A stretch of 64,000 nt of DNA from RPQJ01 sp963698735 (GTDB lineage Bacteria > Pseudomonadota > Gammaproteobacteria > Steroidobacterales > Steroidobacteraceae). The notes under the pieces are model-generated. The model worked only from the letters and a program-made list of their open reading frames with translations. It was not told the DNA's origin and ran no database searches. The DNA is taken from the NCBI GenBank assembly GCA_963698735.1, contig CAVOSA010000037.1:124001-188000 (forward strand). Direction: 5' to 3'. This document shows, piece by piece, positions 41,233 to 49,472 of this stretch. Position 1 is the stretch's first letter. Each line of letters begins with the position of its first letter. Made by a program: the position numbers and the translations under genes.

Positions 41233-42236
41233 GCTGACGTCCCCGCGGTGACGAGGCCGGCGCGCGGGTCGAAAGGCAGTTCCTGCTTCATGCGCGCAAA
41301 GAATTCGCGTGCCTGCGGGCTGTCGGGCGGCAACGCGATCGACAACGTGACGTACTGGTCGCCCGGCGTGGGGCCGGGCAGGCCGCGCCCACGCAGCCGC
41401 AGGCGTTGGCCGCCGCGGGCTCCGACCGGAAGCTTCATGTCCACGGGACCGCCCAGCGTCGGCACGGAAACGCTCTCACCGAGCGCAGCCTCCCACGGTG
41501 CGACTGGCAGCTGCACGGTGACGTCGCGACCTTCGACCTTGAACAGCGGGTGCGCCCGGTAACTGATTTCGAGGTACAGGTCGCCTGGTGGCCCGCCACC
41601 GGTTCCGGCGCTGCCCTGCCCCGCAAGGCGGATCTGCTGCCCCTCCACGACACCGGCCGGGATCGACACCCGCAACGTGCGCGGTTTCGAGACCACGTGG
41701 CCGTCAGGCGTGAGTTCCGGTGTGCGCAGGTCCAGGGTGCGCGTGCCACCGCGATAAGCATCCTCGAGGTCGATCTCAATGCGCGCGACGTGATCCTGCC
41801 CGGCAGCCGCGAAGCCGCGACCGCCGCGACCTGCGGCCGATTCGAAACCCTGGGCGCCGCCGAAGGGGCTGCGCGAGCCGAAGAGCTCCGAGAAGAAGTC
41901 GCTGAAATCGGCACCGCCGGCGCCCGTAGCGCCCGGCGAGGGTCCGCGTGCGCGACCACCGCGGGTAAATTCGAAGCCCTTGCCCCAGTCCGGCGGCGGC
42001 CGGAATTCCTGGCCCTGCCGCCAGTCGGCCCCGAGCTGGTCGTAGGCAGCGCGCTTCTCGGGGTCCTTGAGGACCTCGTTGGCCTCCTGCAGTTCCTTGA
42101 ACCGCTCCTCGGCGTCCTTTTCCTTGCTGACGTCCGGATGGAACTTGCGCGCGAGTTTGCGGTACGCGCGCTTGATCTCATCCTGGGTCGCGCCTCGCGG
42201 CACGCCCATGACTTCGTAGTAGTCCTTGAATCGCAT
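41229..42236 (-). CDS. cbpA: curved-DNA-binding DnaJ-like co-chaperone CbpA
   Basis: The 335-residue class B J-protein has an N-terminal J-domain with the HPD motif (RKFHPDVSKEKDA), a Gly/Phe-rich linker (about 75-130, GFEFTRGGRARG) and two C-terminal substrate-binding domains (VARIEIDLEDAYRGG onward). No zinc-finger region, so it is not DnaJ. CbpA works with DnaK and binds nucleoid DNA in starved cells. I start at ATG 42236, three codons inside the longest frame, because RFKDYYEV is the usual beginning. The gene is divergent from trxC. Confidence 0.93.
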   Translation of the reverse strand: MRFKDYYEVMGVPRGATQDEIKRAYRKLARKFHPDVSKEKDAEERFKELQEANEVLKDPEKRAAYDQLGADWRQGQEFRPPPDWGKGFEFTRGGRARGPSPGATGAGGADFSDFFSELFGSRSPFGGAQGFESAAGRGGRGFAAAGQDHVARIEIDLEDAYRGGTRTLDLRTPELTPDGHVVSKPRTLRVSIPAGVVEGQQIRLAGQGSAGTGGGPPGDLYLEISYRAHPLFKVEGRDVTVQLPVAPWEAALGESVSVPTLGGPVDMKLPVGARGGQRLRLRGRGLPGPTPGDQYVTLSIALPPDSPQAREFFARMKQELPFDPRAGLVTAGTSA

Positions 42237-42386
42237 GGCCGGCACTGCCTCCGTCTGTCACACGATGTGGTGCCGGGGCTCCCCGATGCAAGTCCCCGAT
42301 GGGCCGGGCGGCGGTCGGGGTGCTTGCTTCCGCCGGGGCCGGCCCCATAGAGGCCGTCCCGACCACCGAACCACCACGGAATCGAC

Positions 42387-42884
42387 ATGAGCACTGCCAG
42401 CGCCACCCCTGCAGCCACCCAGGTGGTCTGCCATCGATGCGACGGGATCGTGCGCATTCCCGCGGACCGGCTGCAGGATCGACCGAAGTGTCCTCGCTGC
42501 CACGACGCGTTGTTCGAGGGTCACCCGATCACGCTGAACTCGGCCAATTTCGACCGTCACGTGGGACAGTCAGGCGTGCCGGTGGTCGTGGATTTCTGGG
42601 CGCCGTGGTGTGGTCCGTGCCGGTCGATGGCGCCCGCATTCGAGCGCGTGGCGGCCGAGACCGAGCCCGCTGCCCGGTTCGCCAAGCTCAATACTGACGA
42701 GGCGCAGGACATCGCGGGCCGTTATGGGATCCGCAGCATCCCAACGCTGATGGTGTTCAAGGACGGACGCGAGGTTGCGCGCCAGGCCGGCGCCTTGGAT
42801 GCCGCGACCCTGCGGCGCTGGCTGGGCGCCAACGCCGGGGTCGGAGGCCAGGGGGTCAGCCCTTCTTCATCGGGCAGGTGTTGA
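42387..42884 (+). CDS. trxC: thioredoxin 2
   Basis: TrxC is a cytoplasmic disulfide reductase with an N-terminal zinc-binding region. The 165-residue protein has zinc cysteines C15-x2-C18 and C35-x2-C38 and active site W74-C75-G-P-C78, with VVVDFWAP before and IPTLMVFKDG after. The C-terminal extension GGQGVSPSSSGRC past residue 150 is unusual and lies where the gene overlaps the convergent DUF2892 gene by 29 bases. Confidence 0.94.
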   Translation: MSTASATPAATQVVCHRCDGIVRIPADRLQDRPKCPRCHDALFEGHPITLNSANFDRHVGQSGVPVVVDFWAPWCGPCRSMAPAFERVAAETEPAARFAKLNTDEAQDIAGRYGIRSIPTLMVFKDGREVARQAGALDAATLRRWLGANAGVGGQGVSPSSSGRC

Positions 42885-43056
42885 TGCCCAGCAGCGGATA
42901 GACCGGGCAGAAACGGAAGAAGCCGGTCAGGATCGGCACGATGCCGATCAAGCCCCAGTAGCGCGCATTGCCTTCCAGCAGGAAGAAAAGCGAAAGCAGG
43001 GCGAGGCCCGCCACGATGCGCAATGTCCGGTCGATGCCGCCTACGTTCGGTGTCAT
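42856..43056 (-). CDS. DUF2892 (YgaP-like inner membrane) protein
   Basis: The 66-residue protein begins MTPNVGGIDRTLRIVAGLAL, the DUF2892 signature. It has two membrane helices and ends with CPVYPLLGINTCPMKKG, where two conserved Cys sit near the second helix. In E. coli YgaP this domain is fused to a rhodanese. It lies downstream of a Crp/Fnr-type regulator on the same strand, a frequent pairing that suggests control by that protein. Function of the free domain is unknown. Confidence 0.88.
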   Translation of the reverse strand: MTPNVGGIDRTLRIVAGLALLSLFFLLEGNARYWGLIGIVPILTGFFRFCPVYPLLGINTCPMKKG

Positions 43057-43188
43057 GGCTGTCTCCTCATCTTGTGGTTGATTCGATCCTGGCCCGGCGG
43101 CGGCTCAGCGCCGGCTCGGGCCTTGTTGCACATCCTAGGAGCCGGCGGGGGCCTTGTCAGTAACCAAAGTCACCCAGCCAGGGCTGGG

Positions 43189-43857
43189 TCAGCCGGTGCC
43201 TGACGCTGCCCGGCGGAGTGCGCTGGCGTCGACGATCTCGATCGACCCACGGCCGAGATGCACCCAGCCCGCATCGGCGAAGCCCTTCAGCACGCGCGTG
43301 ACGATCTCGCGCACGCTGCCGACCTCGTCAGCCAGCTGCTGGTGCGTCAGCGACACCGTCTTGCCGCGGCCGAGCAGTGCCGCGGCAAGACGGCGGTCCA
43401 GCTTGTGGAACGCGACCGCTTCGACCAGACCCATGAGGTCGGCCAGGCGCTCGGCGAAGAGACTGAACACGTAGCGGCGGAACGGCGCATGCCGTGACAT
43501 CAGCGCGTCGAACGCGTCGCGCGACAGCACGACCAGCCGCGCATCGGACTCGACCACGCCCGAAGCGGGATAGTCGCTGCCGCCGACGAGGCAGCTGCTG
43601 GTCAGGACGCAGCTTTCGCCCGGACCGACTCGATAGAGCTGAAGCTCGCGGCCTTCGCCCACCTTCGAGACACGGATCGAGCCGCGCAGTACGAAAGGAA
43701 ATTGCCGGCACGGCGAGCCTGCCCCGAAGAGCGCCGTGCCCGCGGCAAGTTCCACGAGCTGCGCACCTGACAGTGCCTCGGCAAGCTCGCGCGGGTCCAG
43801 CCCGTGCAGCGCAGGGTAGAGTGATTGCAGTTCTTGCGAGACAGCAGCGGCAGTCAT
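43189..43857 (-). CDS. Crp/Fnr-family transcriptional regulator with conserved cysteines
   Basis: The 222-residue protein has a cyclic-nucleotide-binding-like domain (about 20-135) and a C-terminal helix-turn-helix (LTHQQLADEVGSVREIVTRV, about 168-187). It lacks the N-terminal cysteine cluster of FNR, so it is not an FNR-type iron-sulfur oxygen sensor. Cys50, Cys83 and Cys89 in the sensor domain (PGESCVLTSSCL) suggest a thiol-based redox or sulfur switch. The recognition helix resembles the FNR type, but Val-Arg-Glu spacing differs. The adjacent DUF2892 gene is a likely target. It might also fill the FixK place in the FixLJ circuit, but no evidence supports that directly. Confidence 0.85.
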   Translation of the reverse strand: MTAAAVSQELQSLYPALHGLDPRELAEALSGAQLVELAAGTALFGAGSPCRQFPFVLRGSIRVSKVGEGRELQLYRVGPGESCVLTSSCLVGGSDYPASGVVESDARLVVLSRDAFDALMSRHAPFRRYVFSLFAERLADLMGLVEAVAFHKLDRRLAAALLGRGKTVSLTHQQLADEVGSVREIVTRVLKGFADAGWVHLGRGSIEIVDASALRRAASGTG

Positions 43858-43866
43858 GGATTTCAG

Positions 43867-43989
43867 TCAGGCCACGGCGGGTTTGAATTCGACCAGCAGA
43901 TCCCTGGCGCCCGCCTTCACGCGGTGCCCCGAGAAGCGGTCTTCCTGCGAGTAGATTGACACCGTCGTGATGCCGAATTCGTGCGCTGC
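43867..43989 (-). pseudogene. remnant resembling both ends of a pyruvate carboxylase gene
   Basis: Reading toward the TGA at 43867, the frame encodes AAHEFGITTVSIYSQEDRFS and then GHRVKAGARDLLVEFKPAVA. The first part matches the start of the biotin carboxylase domain of pyruvate carboxylases (typically RAA.ELGI.TVAIYSQEDRFS.HR.KA). The second part resembles the extreme C-terminus of the biotinyl domain of the same enzymes (V.AKDLLV.F). A large in-frame internal deletion would join them. The 5' end (ATG and ILVANRSEIA region) is not recognisable in this frame; a degraded trace (RIILGVARS) appears in another frame. It lies 10 bases before the Crp/Fnr-type gene. Confidence 0.5.
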
Positions 43990-44076
43990 ACACTGCGGGC
44001 GACGCCCAAAATAATACGTGGCGCAGCGCTCTGGTATGGTTCGTTTACCGCCACGGCCCTGCCTCGAAGGAATGCC

Positions 44077-44985
44077 ATGCCAGCCATTGCCGTCCACGGC
44101 GGCGCCGGGGACATCCCGCCCGCCGAACTCACGCCGGAACGCGAAGCCGCCTACCGCACCGGATTGGAGCAGGCCCTGCGCGCGGGCCAGGCGATCCTCG
44201 ATGCGGGCGGGCCGAGCCTGGATGCGGTGGTCGCCGCGGTGCAGGTGCTCGAGGACAACCCGCTGTTCAATGCCGGCCGTGGCGCCGTGATTGCCGCCAA
44301 CGGCATTTGCGAACTCGACGCGTCGCTCATGGACGGGCGCGACCTGCGCGCGGGTGCCGTAACCGGTCTGCGGCACGTGAAGAGCCCGATCGGTCTCGCG
44401 CGGCTGGTCATGGACAGGTCGCCGCACGTCATGCTCGCGGGCCAGGGCGCCGAGGAGTTTGCGCTCGAACAGGGCCTCGAGCCGGTGGCGAACCGCTATT
44501 TCGTCACGGAGCGACGGCAGCGCGAGCTCGCGGCCGCTCTCAACGCCACGGATTCCACCGGGTATCGCGAAGCGCTGATGGGCACGGTCGGAGCCGTGGC
44601 GCTCGACGCCGGCGGCAACCTGGCGGCCGCGACGTCGACCGGCGGCATGACGGGCAAGCGCTGGGGTCGCGTGGGCGATTCACCGGTGATCGGTGCAGGC
44701 ACCTACGCCGCGAACGATTGCTGCGCGGTGTCCGCGACGGGTCATGGTGAATTCTTCATTCGCGCGACGGTCGCGCACGAAATTGCGTCGCTCATGCGCT
44801 ACGCTGGTCAACAAGTGCAGGAAGCAGCGGACACCGTCGTCCACGGGCAGTTGCGGCGGATGGGAGGTGAAGGCGGCGTGATCGCGGTCGGACGCGATGG
44901 AACCATCGCGATGCCGTTCAATTCCAGGGGGATGCTGCGGGGCTCGATCGACGCGCAGGGTCGTCTGACGACCGGGATCGTGTAG
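44077..44985 (+). CDS. iaaA: isoaspartyl peptidase / L-asparaginase (Ntn-hydrolase)
   Basis: The 302-residue proenzyme should cut itself before Thr170 (EALMGTVGAVALD), which becomes the N-terminal nucleophile. Upstream motifs IAVHGGAGD (4-12) and NPLFNAGRGAV (61-71), and downstream AAATSTGGMTGKRWGRVGDS and TGHGEFFIR, are those of plant-type asparaginases. These hydrolyse isoaspartyl dipeptides and asparagine. GAAGGA lies before ATG 44077; the frame is open to 43981 but crosses the pyruvate carboxylase-like remnant on the other strand. Confidence 0.93.
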   Translation: MPAIAVHGGAGDIPPAELTPEREAAYRTGLEQALRAGQAILDAGGPSLDAVVAAVQVLEDNPLFNAGRGAVIAANGICELDASLMDGRDLRAGAVTGLRHVKSPIGLARLVMDRSPHVMLAGQGAEEFALEQGLEPVANRYFVTERRQRELAAALNATDSTGYREALMGTVGAVALDAGGNLAAATSTGGMTGKRWGRVGDSPVIGAGTYAANDCCAVSATGHGEFFIRATVAHEIASLMRYAGQQVQEAADTVVHGQLRRMGGEGGVIAVGRDGTIAMPFNSRGMLRGSIDAQGRLTTGIV

Positions 44986-45009
44986 CGCCTGCCCTGCTGC
45001 GGACTTGCA

Positions 45010-45034
45010 CCCCTCCTGCTGCAGCGGGAGAGGG
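45010..45034. terminator. probable bidirectional terminator / degenerate palindrome
   Basis: The imperfect palindrome CCCCTCC-TGCTGCAGC-GGGAGAGGG lies in the 72-base gap between the convergent iaaA and small minus-strand gene. It resembles the dispersed CCTCTCCC/GGGAGAGG repeats elsewhere in the window. There is no T-tract, as usual in such GC-rich genomes. Confidence 0.45.
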
Positions 45035-45057
45035 TTGCTCTTCGGGGCTCGGGCCGC

Positions 45058-45267
45058 TCAGCGGTCCGAACGCTGCTCGCGCGGCCTCTTGACGCGATTC
45101 AGCCAGACCTCGTGCGGATCCCAGGCCTGCGTCTTCGCGTTCTGCACGGCGGTGACGAACGACGGCGTCTTCGCTGCAGGTTCCGCACCGGCGAGCGCGC
45201 CGTCCGGACGTGCGGGCGCCGCGGCTTCCAGCCGCTGCTGCAAATTAGAACCAGTAGTCATCGACAT
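45058..45267 (-). CDS. small protein of unknown function
   Basis: A 69-residue, mostly polar protein ending in DPHEVWLNRVKRPREQRSDR, a pattern I associate with small unannotated proteobacterial proteins. It has no membrane segment. GAGGGAG sits 5 bases before ATG 45267; the frame is open 23 codons further upstream without a better start. The GC third-position pattern supports coding. It may be monocistronic, between convergent iaaA and upstream gshA. Confidence 0.6.
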   Translation of the reverse strand: MSMTTGSNLQQRLEAAAPARPDGALAGAEPAAKTPSFVTAVQNAKTQAWDPHEVWLNRVKRPREQRSDR

Positions 45268-45470
45268 CGCTCCCTCGATCACGACCTCGTCTCTCGATGA
45301 CGAGGCCGCTGCGTATTCGACCCGACCATGAACCATAGCCTGCGCCGAATTCGTGACACAGCCGTGACGGCCGCCTCACCCGGAACACCCCCCGGGTTAC
45401 CCGGGCCCATCATCGGACCTCGGGTCGTTCAGTCTACCGGCAAAAAGCGTTGCAGCAAGTCCATCGTGCT

Positions 45471-47051
45471 TCACGCGGAAAAATACCGGGCGAGGTAGTC
45501 GTCGAACGAAACCTTGTCCGCTGCCTCGATCCGCGCCTGCTGCTCGATCGACTCGGCCGCTTCGGCGGCAAATTCATCCTGCCGCGAGGGACTGGTCGGC
45601 AGCAGTTCCCTGAAGTACGACTGGTGCACCTTCGACATGCGCAGCGCGAAGTTGAAGAACGATTCCTCGTTTACCCGCATTTCATGCAACGAACGCGCCG
45701 CCGGAGTCCGCGACACATCGCGTATTTTTTCTTCCTGCAACTCCAGTGCAGTGAGGTACGGGCGTTGCGCGTCGCCCTCGTCCAGCAGCTCGCACAAGCC
45801 GCGCATTGAATCGATTATTTCAGCCGCCCAGTCACCCAGCGCCACGTCGCGCCCTTCGCGCCTTAACATAAGTCCGGGCCGGCGCCCCTCCCGGGCGACG
45901 ATCGCGTGGTTGCCGTCGAGTTCGTCCTGCTCGGAGGTCTCGATCGGGCGGCTCTCCCGCAGCACGCAGAATGCAGCGAACGCTTCTAGGAACCGCAGCT
46001 TGTTCTGGTTGACCCCGACCGGGTCGAACATGCTCACGTCCAGCGACCGCATTTCGACGTACTGGACGCCGCCGCGCTGCAACGCCCTGGTCGGACGCTC
46101 GCCGCTGCGGGTGACGCGCTTGGGACGGATGAAGCTGTAGTACTCGTTCTCGATCTGCAGGATGTTGGCGTTCAGCTGGCGATACTCACCGTCCACCTTG
46201 ACGCCGATCTTCTGGTACTCGGGGTTCGGCGTGGATATGGCAGCCGTCAGGTCGCGCACGTAGTGCTCGAGGCTGTTGACCGAGACGTTGAGCCCTGCCT
46301 GGCTCTTGTTGCGGTAGCCGAGGTCGCTCATGCGCAGCGAGGTCGCGTGCGGCGCGTACAGGCTGCCGGGTTCCAGCGGCTCGAGGCCGGCGACCTTGCG
46401 GCCCTGCAGGAACGACGGGCACAAGGCGGGCGAGTTGCCGAACAGATACAGCACGATCCAGCCGTGGCGCCGGTAATTGCGCAACAGCGAGAAGTACGCT
46501 TCCGAACGGAAAGCCTGTCCCGGGTCTTGCGACTGCAGGACCTCCGCGAGCACCGGCCAGAAGTGCTCCGGGAACGAATAGTTGAAGTGCACGCCGGCAA
46601 TCGCCTGCATGACCCGGCCGTAGCGGTGGCCGAGGCCGTGCCGGTAGACGGTCTTCATGCGGCCGACGTTCGACGAGCCGAACAGGGCGATCGGGATGCT
46701 TTCGTCGCCCTTGATCGCGCACGGCATGCTCGTGGCCCAGAGCAGTTCGTCGTCGGGCAGGTTCGTGTAGACGAACCGGTGCAGGTCCACGAGGTACTGC
46801 ACCAGTTCCCAGGTGTGGGCGAACGGGGGCGTCACCAGCTCGATCAGCGCTTCGGAGTAATCCGTCGTGACGTGTTCGTTGGTCAGGGCCGAGCCAAGCG
46901 CCCGCGGGTGCGGCGCGGTCGAGATCCGGCCAGCTGGCGTGACTCGCAGCGATTCGCGCTCCACTCCCTTGAGCCCACCCTGCAGCACACCCCGGGCGCG
47001 GCTGTTGATGACGCCGGCGAGGCGTTTTTCGAAGGCGCGGTCGAGGGACAT
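45471..47051 (-). CDS. gshA: glutamate-cysteine ligase, proteobacterial class I
   Basis: GshA makes gamma-glutamylcysteine, the committed step of glutathione synthesis. The 526-residue length and sequence are those of the E. coli-type enzyme, not the plant or GshAB type. GLKGVERESLRVTPAGRI near residue 27 holds the metal-binding Glu residues. TDYSEALIELVTPP (63-76), HFNYSFPEHFW near 154 and YVEMRSLDVSMFDP near 327 are conserved. A gloA gene in the same window uses glutathione. No gshB follows. Confidence 0.95.
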   Translation of the reverse strand: MSLDRAFEKRLAGVINSRARGVLQGGLKGVERESLRVTPAGRISTAPHPRALGSALTNEHVTTDYSEALIELVTPPFAHTWELVQYLVDLHRFVYTNLPDDELLWATSMPCAIKGDESIPIALFGSSNVGRMKTVYRHGLGHRYGRVMQAIAGVHFNYSFPEHFWPVLAEVLQSQDPGQAFRSEAYFSLLRNYRRHGWIVLYLFGNSPALCPSFLQGRKVAGLEPLEPGSLYAPHATSLRMSDLGYRNKSQAGLNVSVNSLEHYVRDLTAAISTPNPEYQKIGVKVDGEYRQLNANILQIENEYYSFIRPKRVTRSGERPTRALQRGGVQYVEMRSLDVSMFDPVGVNQNKLRFLEAFAAFCVLRESRPIETSEQDELDGNHAIVAREGRRPGLMLRREGRDVALGDWAAEIIDSMRGLCELLDEGDAQRPYLTALELQEEKIRDVSRTPAARSLHEMRVNEESFFNFALRMSKVHQSYFRELLPTSPSRQDEFAAEAAESIEQQARIEAADKVSFDDYLARYFSA

Positions 47052-47225
47052 GGCTGGGGGTGCGGCCGTCGTGCGAAAAAATGGGCGGTAAGGTTAGCAG
47101 AGCCTACCGCGACGCCCGGGTGGCTCTTATGACGGTCGATTGGGTCCAGAGAACCGGCCGGCCACGCCGATCGCGCCTGGACCTGGCCCCTGCAGCAGCG
47201 GGCGATGTGAATGTAAGCATCTGAT

Positions 47226-47627
47226 ATGAAGCACATTTTCGGCTATGCTGCCGCCATGGACGCCCGTCACCGCAGAACCTCGATGCTCGCCGCGACCGCC
47301 TTGCTGGCGGTCACGCTTGCCGCGCCGGCCCACGCCGAAGACTCCATGCGCTGCGGCAGCCGGCTGGTCAGCAAGGGGGACGGCAAGGACAAGGTGCGCA
47401 CGCTCTGCGGCGAACCCACCGACGTCTCCATGGAGGGCATCGTGCGGCGTGCACCGCGCTATGAGTACGGCTACGGCTACAACCGCTACGAGTACTACGG
47501 ACCGGGCTGGGTCGACATGACCGTCGAGGTGTGGACCTACAACCTCGGCTCCCACAAGCTGCTGCGCAAGCTGCGCTTCGTCGGCGACGAACTCGAGGAA
47601 ATCCGGACCGACGGCTACGGCTACTGA
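47226..47627 (+). CDS. DUF2845 exported protein
   Basis: The 133-residue protein has an N-terminal region with a signal peptide (LAATALLAVTLAAPAHA, cut before EDSM). A short DUF2845 domain follows: two Cys (MRCGSRLVSKGDGK and TLCGEPT) that probably form a disulfide, and a Tyr/Gly-rich middle (YGYGYNRYEYYG). Function unknown. ATG 47226 is the longest start; ATG 47256 or 47283 would give a more standard signal peptide, and no clear Shine-Dalgarno sequence decides. It overlaps the convergent DUF885 gene by 7 bases. Confidence 0.78.
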   Translation: MKHIFGYAAAMDARHRRTSMLAATALLAVTLAAPAHAEDSMRCGSRLVSKGDGKDKVRTLCGEPTDVSMEGIVRRAPRYEYGYGYNRYEYYGPGWVDMTVEVWTYNLGSHKLLRKLRFVGDELEEIRTDGYGY

Positions 47628-49462
47628 CGGGCCTCGGCCACGGCGCTGATCCACCGCCTGACTTTCGCCTCGAGCACCGGCAGCGGCAGTGACCCGCGGC
47701 CCACGACCTGCTCGTGGAACTCACGCACGTCGAATCGCTCGCCGAGTTTCGCCTGTGCCTCGCGGCGCAGTTCCAGGATCTTGAGCTGCCCGACCTTGTA
47801 CGCCAGGGCCTGGCCCGGCCACGCCATGTAGCGATCCACCTCGGCGGCAATGTCCGCGTCGCCAAGCGCGGTGTTGGCACGCAGGTATTCGATGGCGCGC
47901 TGGCGCTCCCAGCCCTTCGCATGCAGTCCCGTATCCACGACCAGGCGCGCGGCCCGCCACAGTTCCAGCGTCAGCGCGCCAAACTGGCTGTACGGATCGG
48001 CATAGAGACCGAGTTCGCTGCCCAGCGATTCCGCATACAACGCCCAGCCTTCACCGTAGGCCGTGTCCCAGCCGAACCGGCGGAAGCGCGGCAGGTTGGG
48101 CGTCTCCTGCGCCAGGGCTATCTGGTAGTGATGGCCCGGCACGGCCTCGTGCAGGTACAGCGCCTCCATCGCATAGGACGGCCGCGAGCCAAGGTCGTAG
48201 GTGTTGACGTAAAAGACGCCGGGACGCGCGCCATCGGCGCTCGGCGGCTGGTAGGAAGCCGCAGCCGCGGACGCGGCGCGAAAACCCTCGACGGGCCGGA
48301 TCTCGAATGCAGCCCTGGGCCGACGCAGGAACAGCGCCGGCAGGCCTGCATCGACGCGCGCGCGCAACGACTCGTACCCCGCCAGCAGCGTCTGTGGCTC
48401 ACGGAACTGAAACTTCGGATCGGCCCGCATCGTGTCGAACACGGCGCGCGGCTCGCCACCGACCCCGAGTGCGCCCTGCAGTCCCACCAGGTTCGCACGT
48501 AGCCGCGCCACTTCGCGCAGCCCGAGTTCGTGCACTTCGCCAGGGGTGAGCTCGGTGGTCGTGTGATACCGGACGAGATGGGCGTACCAGAGATCGCCGC
48601 TCGGCAGGTCCGACCACCCAGCGGTGGCGCGTGCCTTCGGCAGGTATTCCTGCGCGAGGTAATCGTGCAGTCGTCGATACGCTGGCAGCACTTTCGTGCG
48701 CAGCTTCTCGTCGTAAGCCCGCAGCAACCGGTTGCGGTCGGCCACGGTCGGTCCCGCCGGGAAATTGAGCAGCGGCTGCCAGAACACCGTCTGCTTCGGA
48801 TCCTCGAGTCGGCCGAAGGCTTCGAGCTGCGGCAGCGTGCGCTCGACCACGTCTTGCGGCAGCACCACGCCCTTGCCCACGCCGGCGCGCAGGTTGTTGA
48901 TGGCCTGGTCCACCCACGCCACGAAGCCGTCCATGCGCGACAGGAAATTGTCGTAGTCGCGCGTCGTGCGGAACGGGTGCGCGCCCTTGCCGGACCCCAG
49001 CTGCGCGAAGGTGTTCGGCCAGCTGTCGAGCTGGTTGATCGCGAGCAGTTCGCTCGGATACCGGTAGCCGCCGATGTTCAGTTCGCGCTGGAGCTTGAAC
49101 GCCTCGTACGTGACGAGATCTTCGCCGGCAAGCTGCTGCGGATCGACCGCCTGCAGCTTCTCGAGCGATTCCTGCTCGACACCGAGCGAGTCCGCCATCC
49201 AGCTCATGCTCGCGTAGTCGCCGAAGCGGTCGTCGAACCGGTGGTCGCCGAGTCCGGTCGCGTAGATCGGGTTCAGCGCGAGGTACTGGTCGAAGTAGGT
49301 CTCGACGACGCGGTAGAGCTTGACGGTATCCGCGTTCGAAGCCCGCAGCGGCGCAGAGAGCTCCGAGGGCTGCTCCTCCGCGCGCGTTGGCGGCTCGGGG
49401 GCGAAATCGCAGCCCGCCAGCGCGAGCGCGCCTGCCAGCAGCAGGAAAGTGGGGCGTTTCAT
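47621..49462 (-). CDS. DUF885 lipoprotein, putative metallopeptidase (paralog 1)
   Basis: The 613-residue protein has a lipoprotein signal peptide (LLLAGALALAGC, Cys18) and a DUF885 domain over nearly the whole length. The zinc-peptidase-like motif LHEAVPGHHYQ lies in the last third, followed by YGEGWALYAESLG. DUF885 proteins are predicted gluzincin-like peptidases; activity has been shown for few members. ATG 49462 is used because it starts the signal peptide; the frame runs to 49876 over the neighbour. Ten bases separate it from its paralog, so they form an operon and probably arose by tandem duplication. Confidence 0.88.
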   Translation of the reverse strand: MKRPTFLLLAGALALAGCDFAPEPPTRAEEQPSELSAPLRASNADTVKLYRVVETYFDQYLALNPIYATGLGDHRFDDRFGDYASMSWMADSLGVEQESLEKLQAVDPQQLAGEDLVTYEAFKLQRELNIGGYRYPSELLAINQLDSWPNTFAQLGSGKGAHPFRTTRDYDNFLSRMDGFVAWVDQAINNLRAGVGKGVVLPQDVVERTLPQLEAFGRLEDPKQTVFWQPLLNFPAGPTVADRNRLLRAYDEKLRTKVLPAYRRLHDYLAQEYLPKARATAGWSDLPSGDLWYAHLVRYHTTTELTPGEVHELGLREVARLRANLVGLQGALGVGGEPRAVFDTMRADPKFQFREPQTLLAGYESLRARVDAGLPALFLRRPRAAFEIRPVEGFRAASAAAASYQPPSADGARPGVFYVNTYDLGSRPSYAMEALYLHEAVPGHHYQIALAQETPNLPRFRRFGWDTAYGEGWALYAESLGSELGLYADPYSQFGALTLELWRAARLVVDTGLHAKGWERQRAIEYLRANTALGDADIAAEVDRYMAWPGQALAYKVGQLKILELRREAQAKLGERFDVREFHEQVVGRGSLPLPVLEAKVRRWISAVAEARQ

Positions 49463-49472
49463 CGGCACCGGG

